A stretch of 64,000 bases of DNA from Parasediminibacterium sp046546515 (GTDB lineage: Bacteria > Bacteroidota > Bacteroidia > Chitinophagales > Chitinophagaceae), in NCBI RefSeq assembly GCF_046546515.1, contig NZ_JBKHKJ010000020.1, forward strand, positions 34,674 through 98,673, written 5' to 3'. Position numbers and translations under genes: made by a program. The notes below the pieces were generated by a model, which worked only from the letters and a program-made list of their open reading frames with translations, ran no database searches and had not been told where the DNA came from. Below are positions 8,289 through 17,362 of this stretch, piece after piece. Position 1 is the first letter of the stretch; every line of letters starts with the position of its first letter.

Positions 8289-8858
8289 TCACTTTTGAAG
8301 TACTTGTTTTAACATAGTCATCGACTTTATTGCTTCTTCTGATTTACATGGTGTCCCTGGCATTGGAAAAGCAAACACTCTTGAATTGAAATACTTTTCT
8401 AATTGGGGGTTAAATCCGTAGTTTGATTTTGTATTAACATTAAAATTTAGTTTTATAATTTTATCCAAAACGGCTTTGTAAACAAAAATAATAACCTTAG
8501 GATTGAATTTTTCAATTATCAACAAGATTCTTTGAAGCCCTTGCCTATATTCTTCACTTGTCGGCTCGTTACCATAATCTCTTGGGACTTTTACAATGTC
8601 AGTAATTCCATAGTTGTTTTCAAGTAAGTAATTGTCTGCAAAGTCATTATTAGGAACTTTTAGAATGCCATAATCTGAGAGTCTGTTCCAAAACATTGTT
8701 CCTTGTTTACCTTGAAAGTAGTGTCCTACTCCAACACTAATTGTTGCTGGCGTTTTTGCAATAAAAAGAATGTCAAGATTGCCATTGTCGGGTAATATAT
8801 CCGCCAAAGAGTAATACTCCTTTTTATCAACATTGATTTTTATCTTGTAATTTTTCAT
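8289..8858 (-). CDS. Uracil-DNA glycosylase superfamily protein, Mug/TDG-like
   Basis: A 189-residue protein with the layout of the MUG/TDG branch: a strand plus loop IAKTPATIS (33-41) in place of GINP, followed by GHYFQGKQGTMFWNRL (45-60), comparable to the GHH..GPGNHFW region; then YGITDIVKVP; and near the end FPMPGTPC (164-171) in the position of the second loop. These enzymes flip out and excise uracil or thymine from mismatches. The catalytic Asn of Mug is not obvious here, so activity or substrate could differ. The gene is AT-rich, and its stop overlaps the alternative GTG of the downstream gene. Confidence 0.65.
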   Translation of the reverse strand: MKNYKIKINVDKKEYYSLADILPDNGNLDILFIAKTPATISVGVGHYFQGKQGTMFWNRLSDYGILKVPNNDFADNYLLENNYGITDIVKVPRDYGNEPTSEEYRQGLQRILLIIEKFNPKVIIFVYKAVLDKIIKLNFNVNTKSNYGFNPQLEKYFNSRVFAFPMPGTPCKSEEAIKSMTMLKQVLQK

Positions 8859-8918
8859 TGTAGTATATGGCTAAAAAATTAATGCTGCTTGCAGGTGTAG
8901 TAACAAATTAGATTGCAA

Positions 8919-10607
8919 TCACCCCTTCCCCAACTTACTATTCTTGCTCCCATAAACCCCATAAATCACCAAGCCAATACCCATCCAGATAAAGAACCAT
9001 AACCAGCTAATGGCGGGGATTTCGGTTAGGAGGTATAGACAACATAATGCACCAATGATGGGGATAACGGAATAATTGCGGATAAAAGCCAGTATAGATA
9101 CAACCACCAGTATTGCCATGAAAACCAAGAACAATAACTCCTGGTAACCTTCTGTGCTTACTTTGGTAAAAGCATCGAAAATGCGGGTGTGGAATGCCCA
9201 AGTGATTAAAATGGTGAGTGCAGGCATTATCCATTTGCCATTGATATAGGGTAGGCGGAAAGCACTTTTGGTATTGTGCTGTATTTTGGGCAATACCAAT
9301 ACGCCAAAGCAAACCAGCACAAAGGCAAATAATGTCCCGATACTGGTAAGGTCTGTCATTAAACTGCTAGGCAGGAATAGGGAAGGGATACCCACGAGGA
9401 AGCCAGTAACAATGGTGGCGAAGGCAGGTGTTTGGTATTTGGGGTGTACTTCAGAGAACTTTTTAGGTAGTAGTCCATCCCGGCTCATGCTCATCCAAAT
9501 ACGTGGTTGACCTAGTTGGAACACCAATAATACGCTGGTGGTGGCAATTACCGCACTTACGGATATGATATAGCCTATCCAAGGCAGGTGCACTTTTTCA
9601 AATACATAGGCCAATGGGTCGTTTACTTTTAATTCGGAATAATGTACCATACCCGTTAATACCAAGGCTATCAGGATATACAAAACCGTACAGATAACAA
9701 GGGAGTAAATCATGCCCTTGGGTAAGTCTTTTTGTGGGTTTACACATTCTTCTGCCGTGGTGGAAATGGCATCGAAACCGATATAGGCATAAAACACAGC
9801 AGATACACCTGCCAATACACCGCCAAACCCATTGGGCATAAACGGGTGCCAGTTGCCTGTGTTTACATAAAAACTACCAATGATAATGATTAAGATGATG
9901 ACGATAATCTTGAAGATGACCATGAAGTTGGTGCTTTTCTTGCTTTCCTTAATGCCGATGTAGGCCAAAATGGTAATCAGCACTACAATAACCAATGCGG
10001 GCAAATTAATCAGGAAGTGCTTGCCAAAGATGATGGGGGCACTGCCCCATGCGGCAATAGCTGCCTGCATGGTATCTGTTAATGGTTGGTGTGCTGCTAT
10101 GGCTTTGTTGGCATCGTCCACAACGCTGCTTACGGAAAATGGGTCGTTTACCAACCAATCGGGCAGGTGTATGCCTAGACCCTGTAACAGGTTGTTGAAA
10201 TAACCGCTCCAACTAATGGCCACTACAATATTGCCAATGGCATATTCCAGTATCAATGCCCAGCCGATAATCCAGGCTACAATTTCGCCAAAGCTAACAT
10301 AAGCGTATGTATAGGCACTGCCTGCAATAGGCACACGGCTGGCAAATTCGGCATAGCACAAGGCACTAAAACCACAAGTAACCGCCGTGATAATAAAGAG
10401 TATGGAAATGCCCGGCCCGCCGTTAAAGGCTGCCGTGCCGATTGTAGAAAAGATACCTGCACCAATTACCGCCGCAATACCCATGAACGTAAGGTCTTTT
10501 ACACCCAACACTTTGTTCATGTGGCCACCACCGTGACCATCACTTAGACCAGCTTCGCTATCTGCAATAATTTTATCAATTGTCTTTTTTCGGAACAACA
10601 TGCTCAT
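8919..10607 (-). CDS. APC-family amino acid permease, cationic amino acid transporter type
   Basis: A 562-residue membrane protein with 12-14 predicted helices. The first helix contains the unwound glycine motif of the APC family (FMGIAAVIGAGIFSTIG), followed by the conserved EFASRVPIAGSAYTYAYV segment and, in the middle, FYAYIGFDAISTTAEE. These place it in the CAT/YfnA group that imports amino acids with protons or by facilitated diffusion. The N-terminus (residues 1-35) is cytoplasmic and includes GHGGGH. It is monocistronic, with convergent or distant neighbours. Substrate cannot be deduced. Confidence 0.9.
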   Translation of the reverse strand: MSMLFRKKTIDKIIADSEAGLSDGHGGGHMNKVLGVKDLTFMGIAAVIGAGIFSTIGTAAFNGGPGISILFIITAVTCGFSALCYAEFASRVPIAGSAYTYAYVSFGEIVAWIIGWALILEYAIGNIVVAISWSGYFNNLLQGLGIHLPDWLVNDPFSVSSVVDDANKAIAAHQPLTDTMQAAIAAWGSAPIIFGKHFLINLPALVIVVLITILAYIGIKESKKSTNFMVIFKIIVIILIIIIGSFYVNTGNWHPFMPNGFGGVLAGVSAVFYAYIGFDAISTTAEECVNPQKDLPKGMIYSLVICTVLYILIALVLTGMVHYSELKVNDPLAYVFEKVHLPWIGYIISVSAVIATTSVLLVFQLGQPRIWMSMSRDGLLPKKFSEVHPKYQTPAFATIVTGFLVGIPSLFLPSSLMTDLTSIGTLFAFVLVCFGVLVLPKIQHNTKSAFRLPYINGKWIMPALTILITWAFHTRIFDAFTKVSTEGYQELLFLVFMAILVVVSILAFIRNYSVIPIIGALCCLYLLTEIPAISWLWFFIWMGIGLVIYGVYGSKNSKLGKG

Positions 10608-10766
10608 ATTTCACACCAATTTTTATAAAAACACAGTTTTATTTTCAGTTGTGGAAATATAAGGCGGTTTTCTAAATAATTGATAATTATTTAGAAGTCT
10701 TAACTCGTAAGTGGTGAGTCGGAAGCTTTAGGAACACACTTTGGGGGAATTGGTAATAACGCAATA

Positions 10767-10799
10767 CTTACGACTTATGACTTACCACTTACGACTTTT
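10767..10799. repeat. Heptanucleotide repeat forming a gene's 3' end
   Basis: Units of CTTACGA type repeat every 7 nt across the stop codon of the neighbouring minus-strand gene and encode its last residues (VVSGKS). A related partial copy lies at about 10690-10720. Confidence 0.8.
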
Positions 10800-11293
10800 T
10801 GTTCCATCCTTTTCCCTAACCAAGTTTGACCAGCGGGTACTAACCATTCATTTATAAGTGCTTCTTTTGTAGCTACCAGGTTGTTGAAGTAAAGTGTTTC
10901 GGGGGTAATGAACCCATTTTCCAGTGCATGGCTTAAATGCGCCAAGGGTAGCAACTGTACTTTTTCCTTGATATAAAAAGCCAGGTTCTGTCGGTTGAAC
11001 ATGTCTACTTTAAAGTGCTGTTCTATCTTTTTAATCAAATGCACGCTGCTGTCGGTACTGCAACCGCTTACGCCAGTGGCTGTTTCATCGGCCATAAGGA
11101 CGATAAACTGACCATAGAACAAATTGGCATAGCCTTTTACAGGTGTGCCATGGCTTTTCCAATCCTGTACAAATTGTGCAAACAAATCTTCCAATTCAAA
11201 AGCCTCGCTCATGCTAAACAAGCGGCTGCTCTGGTACACCCATACTTTAGAGGTAGGGTGGAAATCTGCCGGTAATATTTCGTTTAAATCCAT
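10775..11293 (-). CDS. Conserved Bacteroidetes protein, often mislabelled ABC transporter ATPase
   Basis: A 172-residue soluble protein with a recognisable conserved core: KVWVYQSSRLF near the N-terminus, FIVLMADE in the middle, and SGCSTDSSVHLIKKIEQHF with a conserved Cys. Databases often label it ABC transporter ATPase, but no Walker motifs are present. It precedes an Fe-S cluster protein gene on the opposite side only by chance spacing (111 bp of short repeats). The last residues (KVVSGKS) and the stop are encoded by a 7-nt dispersed repeat, so the native C-terminus has probably been replaced or extended. Confidence 0.75.
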   Translation of the reverse strand: MDLNEILPADFHPTSKVWVYQSSRLFSMSEAFELEDLFAQFVQDWKSHGTPVKGYANLFYGQFIVLMADETATGVSGCSTDSSVHLIKKIEQHFKVDMFNRQNLAFYIKEKVQLLPLAHLSHALENGFITPETLYFNNLVATKEALINEWLVPAGQTWLGKRMEQKVVSGKS

Positions 11294-11404
11294 AATTTTT
11301 TAATTGATAATTTTTAATTGATAATTGATAGTGAATAATTGATAATGGTTAATAGCGATTCTTCACTACTAATTATGAACTATCAATTGTCAATTATCAA
11401 TTAA
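11294..11404. repeat. AT-rich inverted short repeats (AATTGATAATT type)
   Basis: The gap between two minus-strand genes is filled by repeated AATTGATAATT / AATTATCAATT motifs whose left and right halves are inverted (for example about 11318-11331 against 11387-11402). It can fold into a long hairpin and may end transcription of the upstream gene. Confidence 0.65.
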
Positions 11405-12181
11405 TCACATGCTTTGCGCAATCAATTCCGCCACATCCATTACCTGCACATCGCCTTCTTTCTCTTCGCTTTTAACACCATCTGTCATCATGGTATTGCA
11501 AAAAGGGCAGGCAGATGCAATGATAGAAGCCCCTGTTTGCAAAGCCTCGTGGCTACGTTCAATATTAATGCGGGAAATGCCCGGTTCATCTTCTTTAAAC
11601 ATCTGCGCACCACCGGCACCACAGCACAGGCCATTGCTGCGGCAGCGTTTCATTTCTACCAGTTCGGCGTCCAATGCTTCCAACACCTTGCGGGGGGCTT
11701 CGTAAATATTGTTTGCCCTGCCCAGGTAGCAGCTATCGTGGAAAGTTATTTTTTTGCCTTTAAAAGCCCCGCCTTCTTGCAAAACTATTTTGCCTTCGTT
11801 GATTAATTCTTGCAATAGGGTTGTATGGTGTATTACTTCATAATGGCCGCCCAGTTCAGGGTATTCATTTTTCAATGTATTGAAACAATGGGGACAGGTA
11901 GTTACTATTTTCTTTACGCCATAGCCGTTTAATACTTGGATATTCTGATAGGCCATCATTTGGAAGAGGAATTCGTTCCCTGCACGCCTAGCTGGGTCGC
12001 CAGTACAGGCTTCTTCTTTCCCCAATATAGCAAAGCTGATACCTGTTTTAGTTAAGATAGTAGCGAAAGCCTTGGTTATCTTTTGTGCCCGTTGGTCAAA
12101 ACTCCCGGCGCAACCTACCCAAAACAGTATTTCGGGTGTTTCGCCATTCATCATCATTTCCGCCATGGTATTAATCTTCAT
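11405..12181 (-). CDS. Cysteine-rich (CCG domain) Fe-S oxidoreductase subunit
   Basis: A 258-residue protein with two CCG-type domains: FWVGCAGSFDQR...EEACTGDPARR...TTCPHCFNTL in the first half and FHDSCYLGRAN...CCGAGGAQ...ACPFCNTMM in the second. This is the C-terminal module of heterodisulfide reductase HdrB, GlcF and LutA-like proteins, where the cysteines bind an Fe-S cluster for electron transfer. In Bacteroidetes the gene usually follows a second ferredoxin-like gene; none is adjacent here. The first ATG (MKINTMAEMMM) is used; a start five codons later is possible. The specific electron partner is unknown. Confidence 0.88.
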   Translation of the reverse strand: MKINTMAEMMMNGETPEILFWVGCAGSFDQRAQKITKAFATILTKTGISFAILGKEEACTGDPARRAGNEFLFQMMAYQNIQVLNGYGVKKIVTTCPHCFNTLKNEYPELGGHYEVIHHTTLLQELINEGKIVLQEGGAFKGKKITFHDSCYLGRANNIYEAPRKVLEALDAELVEMKRCRSNGLCCGAGGAQMFKEDEPGISRINIERSHEALQTGASIIASACPFCNTMMTDGVKSEEKEGDVQVMDVAELIAQSM

Positions 12182-12235
12182 GCAGCCCTTATTTTGCTGC
12201 GAAAGTAAGCTAAAAATTGTGGTTTGTCATTTTTG

Positions 12236-12363
12236 CAACGAAGGCACGAAGACAGAAAGAGGCACAAAGGGTTTAACCGCAAAGTTCGCAGATCCATTTA
12301 CCCAAAGAAGGCGCAAAGAGGGGATAACCACCCCGGCCTACGGCCACACCTCGAGTGGGGAAT
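12236..12363. repeat. Dispersed repeat R2, copy 1
   Basis: About 125 bp joining a CGCAAAGTTCGCAGA/GCGCAAAGAGG segment to the palindromic GGCCTACGGCC element. Inverted copies are at 22980-23074 and 40949-41047. The gap 12182-12787 otherwise holds a 15-bp-arm hairpin (12478-12518) and two traces of another repeat (about 12545-12580 and 12737-12785, sharing GTGTACACAC/ACATCTTTTT). I see no gene in it. Confidence 0.75.
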
Positions 12364-12477
12364 TGTCAAAATGCTTCGCTCAAAGGGCGTAGAGCCTAAG
12401 AGAAACTGCTACTTTACATATAAAAGTCTCAGACAATGGCACCAAACAGCACATAGGGAAATGAACCGGGCATAAAA

Positions 12478-12518
12478 AAACTTCATTTCTTTATTTAAGT
12501 AAAAAAGAAATGAAGTTT
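12478..12518. terminator. 15-bp hairpin, terminator-like
   Basis: Arms AAACTTCATTTCTTT (12478-12492) and its exact complement (12504-12518) enclose an 11-nt loop. A-runs and T-runs on both sides would allow it to terminate in either direction. Its gene partner is unclear because repeats lie on both sides. Confidence 0.5.
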
Positions 12519-12787
12519 AAAATATATGGTGGGTAGTTCCCCTTTAGGGGCTACTGTGCGGACACATCTTTTTTTGTATAATAAGCCTCTTTGCAATGAG
12601 CCTTTTTTGCAAAAAAGCGGGTGTTCGCATATCCTTTGTGTCCTTTAAGTGGAACGTTTTATCATTTTTAGAAGGCAATTTGCTAAATCCCCCTTGTGTT
12701 CTTTGTGTAAATCCTTGTGTTCCTTGTGGTTAAATTTCTTTTTTAAAACATGTGTACACACAGTAGCTTTAGGGGCGGAGGGGTGTA

Positions 12788-13366
12788 TTACAACACAATC
12801 TCATGCTCTGCAATCAACCGCCTCATATTAATTAAAGCATAGCGCATACGGCCAAGGCAAGTGTTTAATGTGGTATTGGTGAGGCTGGCAATTTCTTTAA
12901 AACTCAATTCGCCAAAATGGCGCAGCACAATCACTTCTTTTTGCTCTGCTGGTAAAAAATTCAGCATCATCCTTACTTTGTCATGGCTTTGCTCACGGAT
13001 TAGCTGCATGTCCGCAACATCGCCTTTGTCGCCAATATTCTCAAAAAATTCCTTGGCATTGTGTGGAACAGGTATTTCCAACTGTATTTTCCGGAAATAA
13101 TCCACGCAATAATTATGTGCAATAGAGGTTACCCAAGGCAGGAACTTGCCCTCGTCAGCATATTGCTTGTTCCTTAGCCTTACTATTATCTTACAAAACA
13201 CTTCTTGAAATATATCCTCTGCTAGAAGCTGGTCTTTCACAAGCACCAAAATAAACGTGAACACACGATCTTTATGGCGCTGGATCAATGCTTCCAATGC
13301 CCTAGTGTCCCCTTCTTGAAATGCACGGACTAAATTATTGTCCGTCGCGTGTGCATACGACCTCAT
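12788..13366 (-). CDS. ECF-type RNA polymerase sigma factor
   Basis: A 192-residue sigma-70 family protein with region 2 (DRVFTFILVLVKDQLLAEDIFQEVFCKII...WVTSIAHNYCVDYFRK) and region 4 (LPAEQKEVIVLRHFGELSFKEIASLTNTTLNTCLGRMRYAL), and no region 3, as in ECF factors. ECF sigmas redirect RNA polymerase to a small regulon, usually under an anti-sigma partner. No anti-sigma gene is adjacent, which is common for Bacteroidetes ECFs acting with unlinked partners. The start MRSYAHATDNNLVRAF fits the family. Regulon unknown. Confidence 0.93.
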   Translation of the reverse strand: MRSYAHATDNNLVRAFQEGDTRALEALIQRHKDRVFTFILVLVKDQLLAEDIFQEVFCKIIVRLRNKQYADEGKFLPWVTSIAHNYCVDYFRKIQLEIPVPHNAKEFFENIGDKGDVADMQLIREQSHDKVRMMLNFLPAEQKEVIVLRHFGELSFKEIASLTNTTLNTCLGRMRYALINMRRLIAEHEIVL

Positions 13367-13715
13367 AAACGTAGGTTTTTAACTTTAGGTACAAAAAATC
13401 GGAGGATATTGGATAATGCAGGCATGAATAAATCATGACTTAGATGTAATATTAAGAAGTACTTTTTTAGGTATAATTATTTTATTGCAATTGTTAAAAA
13501 CTATTTTAAACGTGGATGGTTATTCACAGGTTAATTGTGCGTTTGGGTAGTGCTGCAAGCCATGCGGAATTATGCAGACCATAGCGGAAGTGCGTAAGCA
13601 ATACGCCCCTAAAAGTAGCCCCTTTGCGTTATTTACCTTTTTTTGCATCCTTGACGGAACATTCATAACTCATAATTCATAATTCATAATTATTTCTGTT
13701 TATCTTGCTTTAGTT
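13367..13715. other. Intergenic region before uvrA
   Basis: No gene seen. It separates two divergent genes and so carries both promoters. Towards uvrA there is a short run of the AATTCATAATTCATAATT type repeat (about 13664-13692). Exact promoter boxes could not be fixed with confidence. Confidence 0.5.
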
Positions 13716-16622
13716 ATGGTAAAAGAAGAGGCAAAAAAACAAGTGAAAGCCGCCAAAGTATTGGCGTTGGCAGGGGGAGATAACCACAATAATATAGTAG
13801 TAAAAGGCGCAAGGACACATAACCTTAAAAACGTAACAGTAGCGTTTCCACGAAACCAATTCATCGTAGTAACAGGCGTGAGCGGCAGTGGCAAATCTTC
13901 GCTCACCATCGATACTTTGTTTGCCGAAGGCCAGCGGCGATACGCCGAAAGCTTGAGTGCTTATGCAAGGCAGTTCATGGCAAGGATGGTAAAGCCTGAT
14001 GTGGATTATATCAAAGGGCTTTGCCCTGCTATTGCCATAGAACAGAAAGTAATTACCCGCACGCCACGCAGCACCGTAGGTAGTATGACGGAGATATACG
14101 ATTACCTACGTTTATTCTATGCCCGCATTGGCAAAACCATATCGCCCATTAGCGGTAGGCTAGTGAAAAAAGATGACGTTGAGGATGTAGTACGAGCATT
14201 GAAGGAACTGGCACTTGGCCGGAAAGTGCTGGTTGTAGTGCCCTTTAAGCAACATGCCAACCGCCTGACAAGGGAGGAATTAAATATTTTAATGGCAAAG
14301 GGTTTTAGCAGGATGGCATTGCCAAACACGGATAAAGGCGGTGCCTTGGAGCCAGTTAGGATAGAGGAGTTGTTGGAACTTGGGGATGGTGAGTTGCAGG
14401 CTAAGGTAACCTCACCCCAATTGACCTCACCTCAACTCCTCTCCAAGGGAGAAGGTCAACGCCCCCAACAAGCCGCTTTTGTATTGATAGACCGTATTGT
14501 TACCAAACCATTTGACGAGGACGACCTGCACAGGCTTAGCGATTCTGTAGGCACGGCTTTTTATGAAGGCGAAGGGGAAATGTATGTGGAATTGGATGGC
14601 GGCGAGTTCTTGCATTTTAGCAACAAGTTTGAACTGGATGGCTTGCAGTTTGAAGAGCCTGTGCCTAATCTTTTTTCGTTTAATAACCCTTATGGTGCCT
14701 GCCCGACCTGCGAGGGCTTTAGCCAGGTGTTGGGGATAGATGAAGACTTGGTGATACCTGACAAAAGGCTAAGCCTTTACGAAGGGGCAGTGGCACCTTG
14801 GAGAGGAGAGAAGCTAAGCGAATGGAAAAATAATTTTATAAGGGGGGCGGCGGCAATTAATTTCCCTGTGCATACGCCTATCATGGATTTATCGAAGGAG
14901 CAATACAACCTACTGTGGAAAGGTGCCAGATATGTTCAAGGGCTTGATGCCTTTTTTAAAGAGGTGGAAGACAACCTGTACAAAGTGCAATACCGTGTGT
15001 TGCTTAGCAGGTTTCGGGGCAAAACAAAATGCCCGGATTGTGGCGGCTATCGCCTACGAAAAGAGGCTTTGTATGTAAAAATAGACGGCAAGCATATTGG
15101 AGAACTGTGTGAAATGCAGGTAAAAGACCTAAAAGTTTGGTTTGATAACATTCAACTTCCGGAGCATGACCAACAAGTAGCAAAGCGTATTTTAATAGAA
15201 GTGCACCAGCGGCTGCAAACATTGATAGATGTGGGCTTAGGATACCTTACCCTAAACCGCTTGGCAAATAGCCTTAGCGGTGGCGAAAGCCAGCGCATAC
15301 AGCTTACCCGCAGCCTAGGCAGTAACCTTACCAATTCTTTGTATATATTGGATGAACCTTCCATAGGTTTGCACAGCCGGGACACGGAGAAATTGATTGG
15401 CGTTTTGCAATCACTCAAGGCATTGGGCAACACCGTTGTTGTAGTAGAGCATGACGAAATGATGATGCGGCAAGCAGACTATGTGATAGATATGGGACCG
15501 TTGGCCTCTCACTTAGGTGGGGAAGTAGTGGCAGCTGGCAATTATGCGGCATTGATTGCCAACCCACTAAGCCTTACAGGCAGGTATTTAAAAGGTGAGT
15601 TGACCATTGAAGTGCCGAAAACAATACGAAAATGGAACAGGGGGATAACGATAGAAGGGGCACGGCAAAACAACCTGAAAGATATAACCGTAACCTTCCC
15701 GTTGGATGTGTTGTGCGTGGTAACTGGCGTAAGTGGTAGTGGCAAAACTACATTGGTAAAGCAGATATTATACCCAGCCTTGCAAAAAATGAAGGGTGAG
15801 TTTTCGGAAAAAGTAGGGCTGCACAAAGCTATGACAGGCGACATGGACTATATTTCCCAGATAGAAATGATAGACCAAAACCCAATTGGCAAATCTTCCC
15901 GTAGCAACCCCATAACCTATATAAAAGCGTATGACGATATTAGGGAACTGTATGCGAAGCAGCCACTCTCTAAAATAAGGGGCTTTTTGCCCAAGCATTT
16001 TTCTTTCAACACAGATGGTGGCCGTTGTGATGCCTGCAAAGGCGAAGGCGAGCAGATAGTAGAAATGCAGTTTTTGGCAGACGTGCATTTAACATGTGAA
16101 GTATGTGGCGGCAAACGCTTTAAGGAAGAAGTGATAGAAGTAACCTACAAGGGCAAAAGCATTTACGAGCTGTTGGAAATGAGCGTGGACGAATCCCTTG
16201 CTTTTTTTGAAGACGATAAAAATATTGCCAAAGCCATACAAACCCTCCACGATGTGGGGCTGGGATATGTAAAACTGGGGCAGTCGTCCAACACGCTTAG
16301 TGGGGGAGAGGCACAGCGTGTAAAACTGGCCTCTTTCCTTGGCAAAGGCAAGGGGCTGGGGCATGTATTGTTTATTTTTGACGAGCCAACCACTGGCTTG
16401 CATTTCCACGACATTAAAAAACTATTGGCTTCTTTTAATAAATTGATTGAGCAAGGGCATTCCCTTATTGTGATTGAACACAACGCCGATGTAATAAAAT
16501 GTGCCGACTGGCTGATAGACCTTGGCCCAGAAGCTGGCGATGCTGGCGGCACGCTGGTGTATAGCGGCATACCCGAAGGGATAAAGCAAGTAAACGAAAG
16601 CTACACGGGGAGGTATTTGTAA
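13716..16622 (+). CDS. uvrA: Excinuclease ABC subunit A with an in-frame repeat insertion
   Basis: A 968-residue UvrA, the damage-recognition ATPase of nucleotide excision repair. ABC domain I has Walker A GVSGSGKSS (54-62); zinc motifs include CPDCGGYRLRKEAL and the later pair CDACKGEGEQ...CEVCGGKRF; both signature motifs (LSGGESQRIQL and LSGGEAQRVKL) and both Walker B segments (ILDEPSIGLH, IFDEPTTGLH) are present. The usual first Cys pair after the ARIG segment is replaced by ISPISG, which I believe is normal for Bacteroidetes UvrA. Residues about 231-248 (VTSPQLTSPQLLSKGEGQ) are encoded by a palindromic repeat that elsewhere in this window is intergenic. The insertion keeps the frame and lies in the UvrB-binding/insertion region, so function is probably retained. 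Confidence 0.97.
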   Translation: MVKEEAKKQVKAAKVLALAGGDNHNNIVVKGARTHNLKNVTVAFPRNQFIVVTGVSGSGKSSLTIDTLFAEGQRRYAESLSAYARQFMARMVKPDVDYIKGLCPAIAIEQKVITRTPRSTVGSMTEIYDYLRLFYARIGKTISPISGRLVKKDDVEDVVRALKELALGRKVLVVVPFKQHANRLTREELNILMAKGFSRMALPNTDKGGALEPVRIEELLELGDGELQAKVTSPQLTSPQLLSKGEGQRPQQAAFVLIDRIVTKPFDEDDLHRLSDSVGTAFYEGEGEMYVELDGGEFLHFSNKFELDGLQFEEPVPNLFSFNNPYGACPTCEGFSQVLGIDEDLVIPDKRLSLYEGAVAPWRGEKLSEWKNNFIRGAAAINFPVHTPIMDLSKEQYNLLWKGARYVQGLDAFFKEVEDNLYKVQYRVLLSRFRGKTKCPDCGGYRLRKEALYVKIDGKHIGELCEMQVKDLKVWFDNIQLPEHDQQVAKRILIEVHQRLQTLIDVGLGYLTLNRLANSLSGGESQRIQLTRSLGSNLTNSLYILDEPSIGLHSRDTEKLIGVLQSLKALGNTVVVVEHDEMMMRQADYVIDMGPLASHLGGEVVAAGNYAALIANPLSLTGRYLKGELTIEVPKTIRKWNRGITIEGARQNNLKDITVTFPLDVLCVVTGVSGSGKTTLVKQILYPALQKMKGEFSEKVGLHKAMTGDMDYISQIEMIDQNPIGKSSRSNPITYIKAYDDIRELYAKQPLSKIRGFLPKHFSFNTDGGRCDACKGEGEQIVEMQFLADVHLTCEVCGGKRFKEEVIEVTYKGKSIYELLEMSVDESLAFFEDDKNIAKAIQTLHDVGLGYVKLGQSSNTLSGGEAQRVKLASFLGKGKGLGHVLFIFDEPTTGLHFHDIKKLLASFNKLIEQGHSLIVIEHNADVIKCADWLIDLGPEAGDAGGTLVYSGIPEGIKQVNESYTGRYL
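14409..14455. repeat. Palindromic repeat R1 inside uvrA
   Basis: The bases resemble, in antisense, the intergenic repeat CCTCGCCTTTGGAGAGGGG...GGGTGAGGT found at about 24363-24400, 26563-26600, 35333-35366, 39798-39830, 41748-41780 and 58381-58415. The ACCTCACC end is present twice. The reading frame is maintained. Confidence 0.75.
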
Positions 16623-16783
16623 ATTAGGCGTAAGTGTTAAGGCATAAGAAGGGGGCGCATTGCATACACCCTAAACAACAGATGCCTAAAATATTTTCGC
16701 ATATGTAGGCTTTGTTTGATTTGGTAACTTTCCAAAAGTTGCCAAATCTCATATAAAAGCGAAAAAACGCCTAATGTATTCAG

Positions 16784-16858
16784 TGAATCGCACTGGGCTC
16801 GAACCAGTGACCCCTACCCTGTCAAGGTAATGCTCTAAACCAACTGAGCTAGCGATCC
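16784..16858 (-). tRNA. tRNA-Val (GAC anticodon)
   Basis: On the minus strand a 75-nt cloverleaf folds cleanly: acceptor GGATCGC/GCGATTC (one G-U pair), D-arm with AGCTCAGTTGGTTTAGAGC, anticodon loop TTGACAG with anticodon GAC, T-arm ACTGG-TTCGAGC-CCAGT, discriminator A. The CCA end is not encoded. It reads GUC and GUU codons. It stands alone between convergent genes. Confidence 0.95.
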
Positions 16859-16951
16859 TATTTGCCATTGCTAAAACCTAGATGACAGCAGCAAATATAA
16901 TGGATGCTAAATTTATACTTCATTCAAAAAAACTTGCTTTGTAAAAATTAA

Positions 16952-17224
16952 TTAATCCAAGCATTTAATATTACAGTCTCCTGCTTGTAAAATTTTCCCT
17001 GTTGTTTCGTTGGTATATCCATCGGAAATTTCTACCCATAGCAAGTTGACTGTATAATAATGATGGATAACCAACCGGTTGTTTTTGCAACAGGAAAAAT
17101 CTTTAGCTTGAATGTAGTGTTTGCCAAACATTTTTGTTGCTGGGGAAGTGATGGTGGCAATAATTGCAAAAAAAGAAGTTGCAACCACGATTGTAGTGAG
17201 TTTAAAGTTTCCTAGCATAAACAC
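16952..17224 (-). CDS. Small Cys-containing exported or membrane protein
   Basis: A 90-residue protein with one N-terminal hydrophobic segment (about residues 8-28) followed by a short domain with DFSCCKNNRLVIHHYYT...WVEISDGYT...GDCNIKC. Proteins with this Cys-Cys and NIKC pattern recur in Bacteroidetes. Conserved cysteines suggest disulfides in the envelope. Function unknown. The start could also be the second Met (residue 3). Confidence 0.6.
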   Translation of the reverse strand: MFMLGNFKLTTIVVATSFFAIIATITSPATKMFGKHYIQAKDFSCCKNNRLVIHHYYTVNLLWVEISDGYTNETTGKILQAGDCNIKCLD

Positions 17225-17362
17225 AGTTTTAAGGGGTTAAAAATCAATTAACCAAAATTACATTAATCGTGTAATCTGCTTGTAGTAGTTCTTGTTGTAT
17301 TTGTGTAGTATAAAATTGGGTGTGTAACGAAAATAAAATGATTTTATTGCGTGACGAAGGAA

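Noticed and set aside
12072..12475. Two plus-strand frames after the Fe-S protein gene
   Set aside because: They run through the R2 repeat and overlap the start of a real gene on the other strand.
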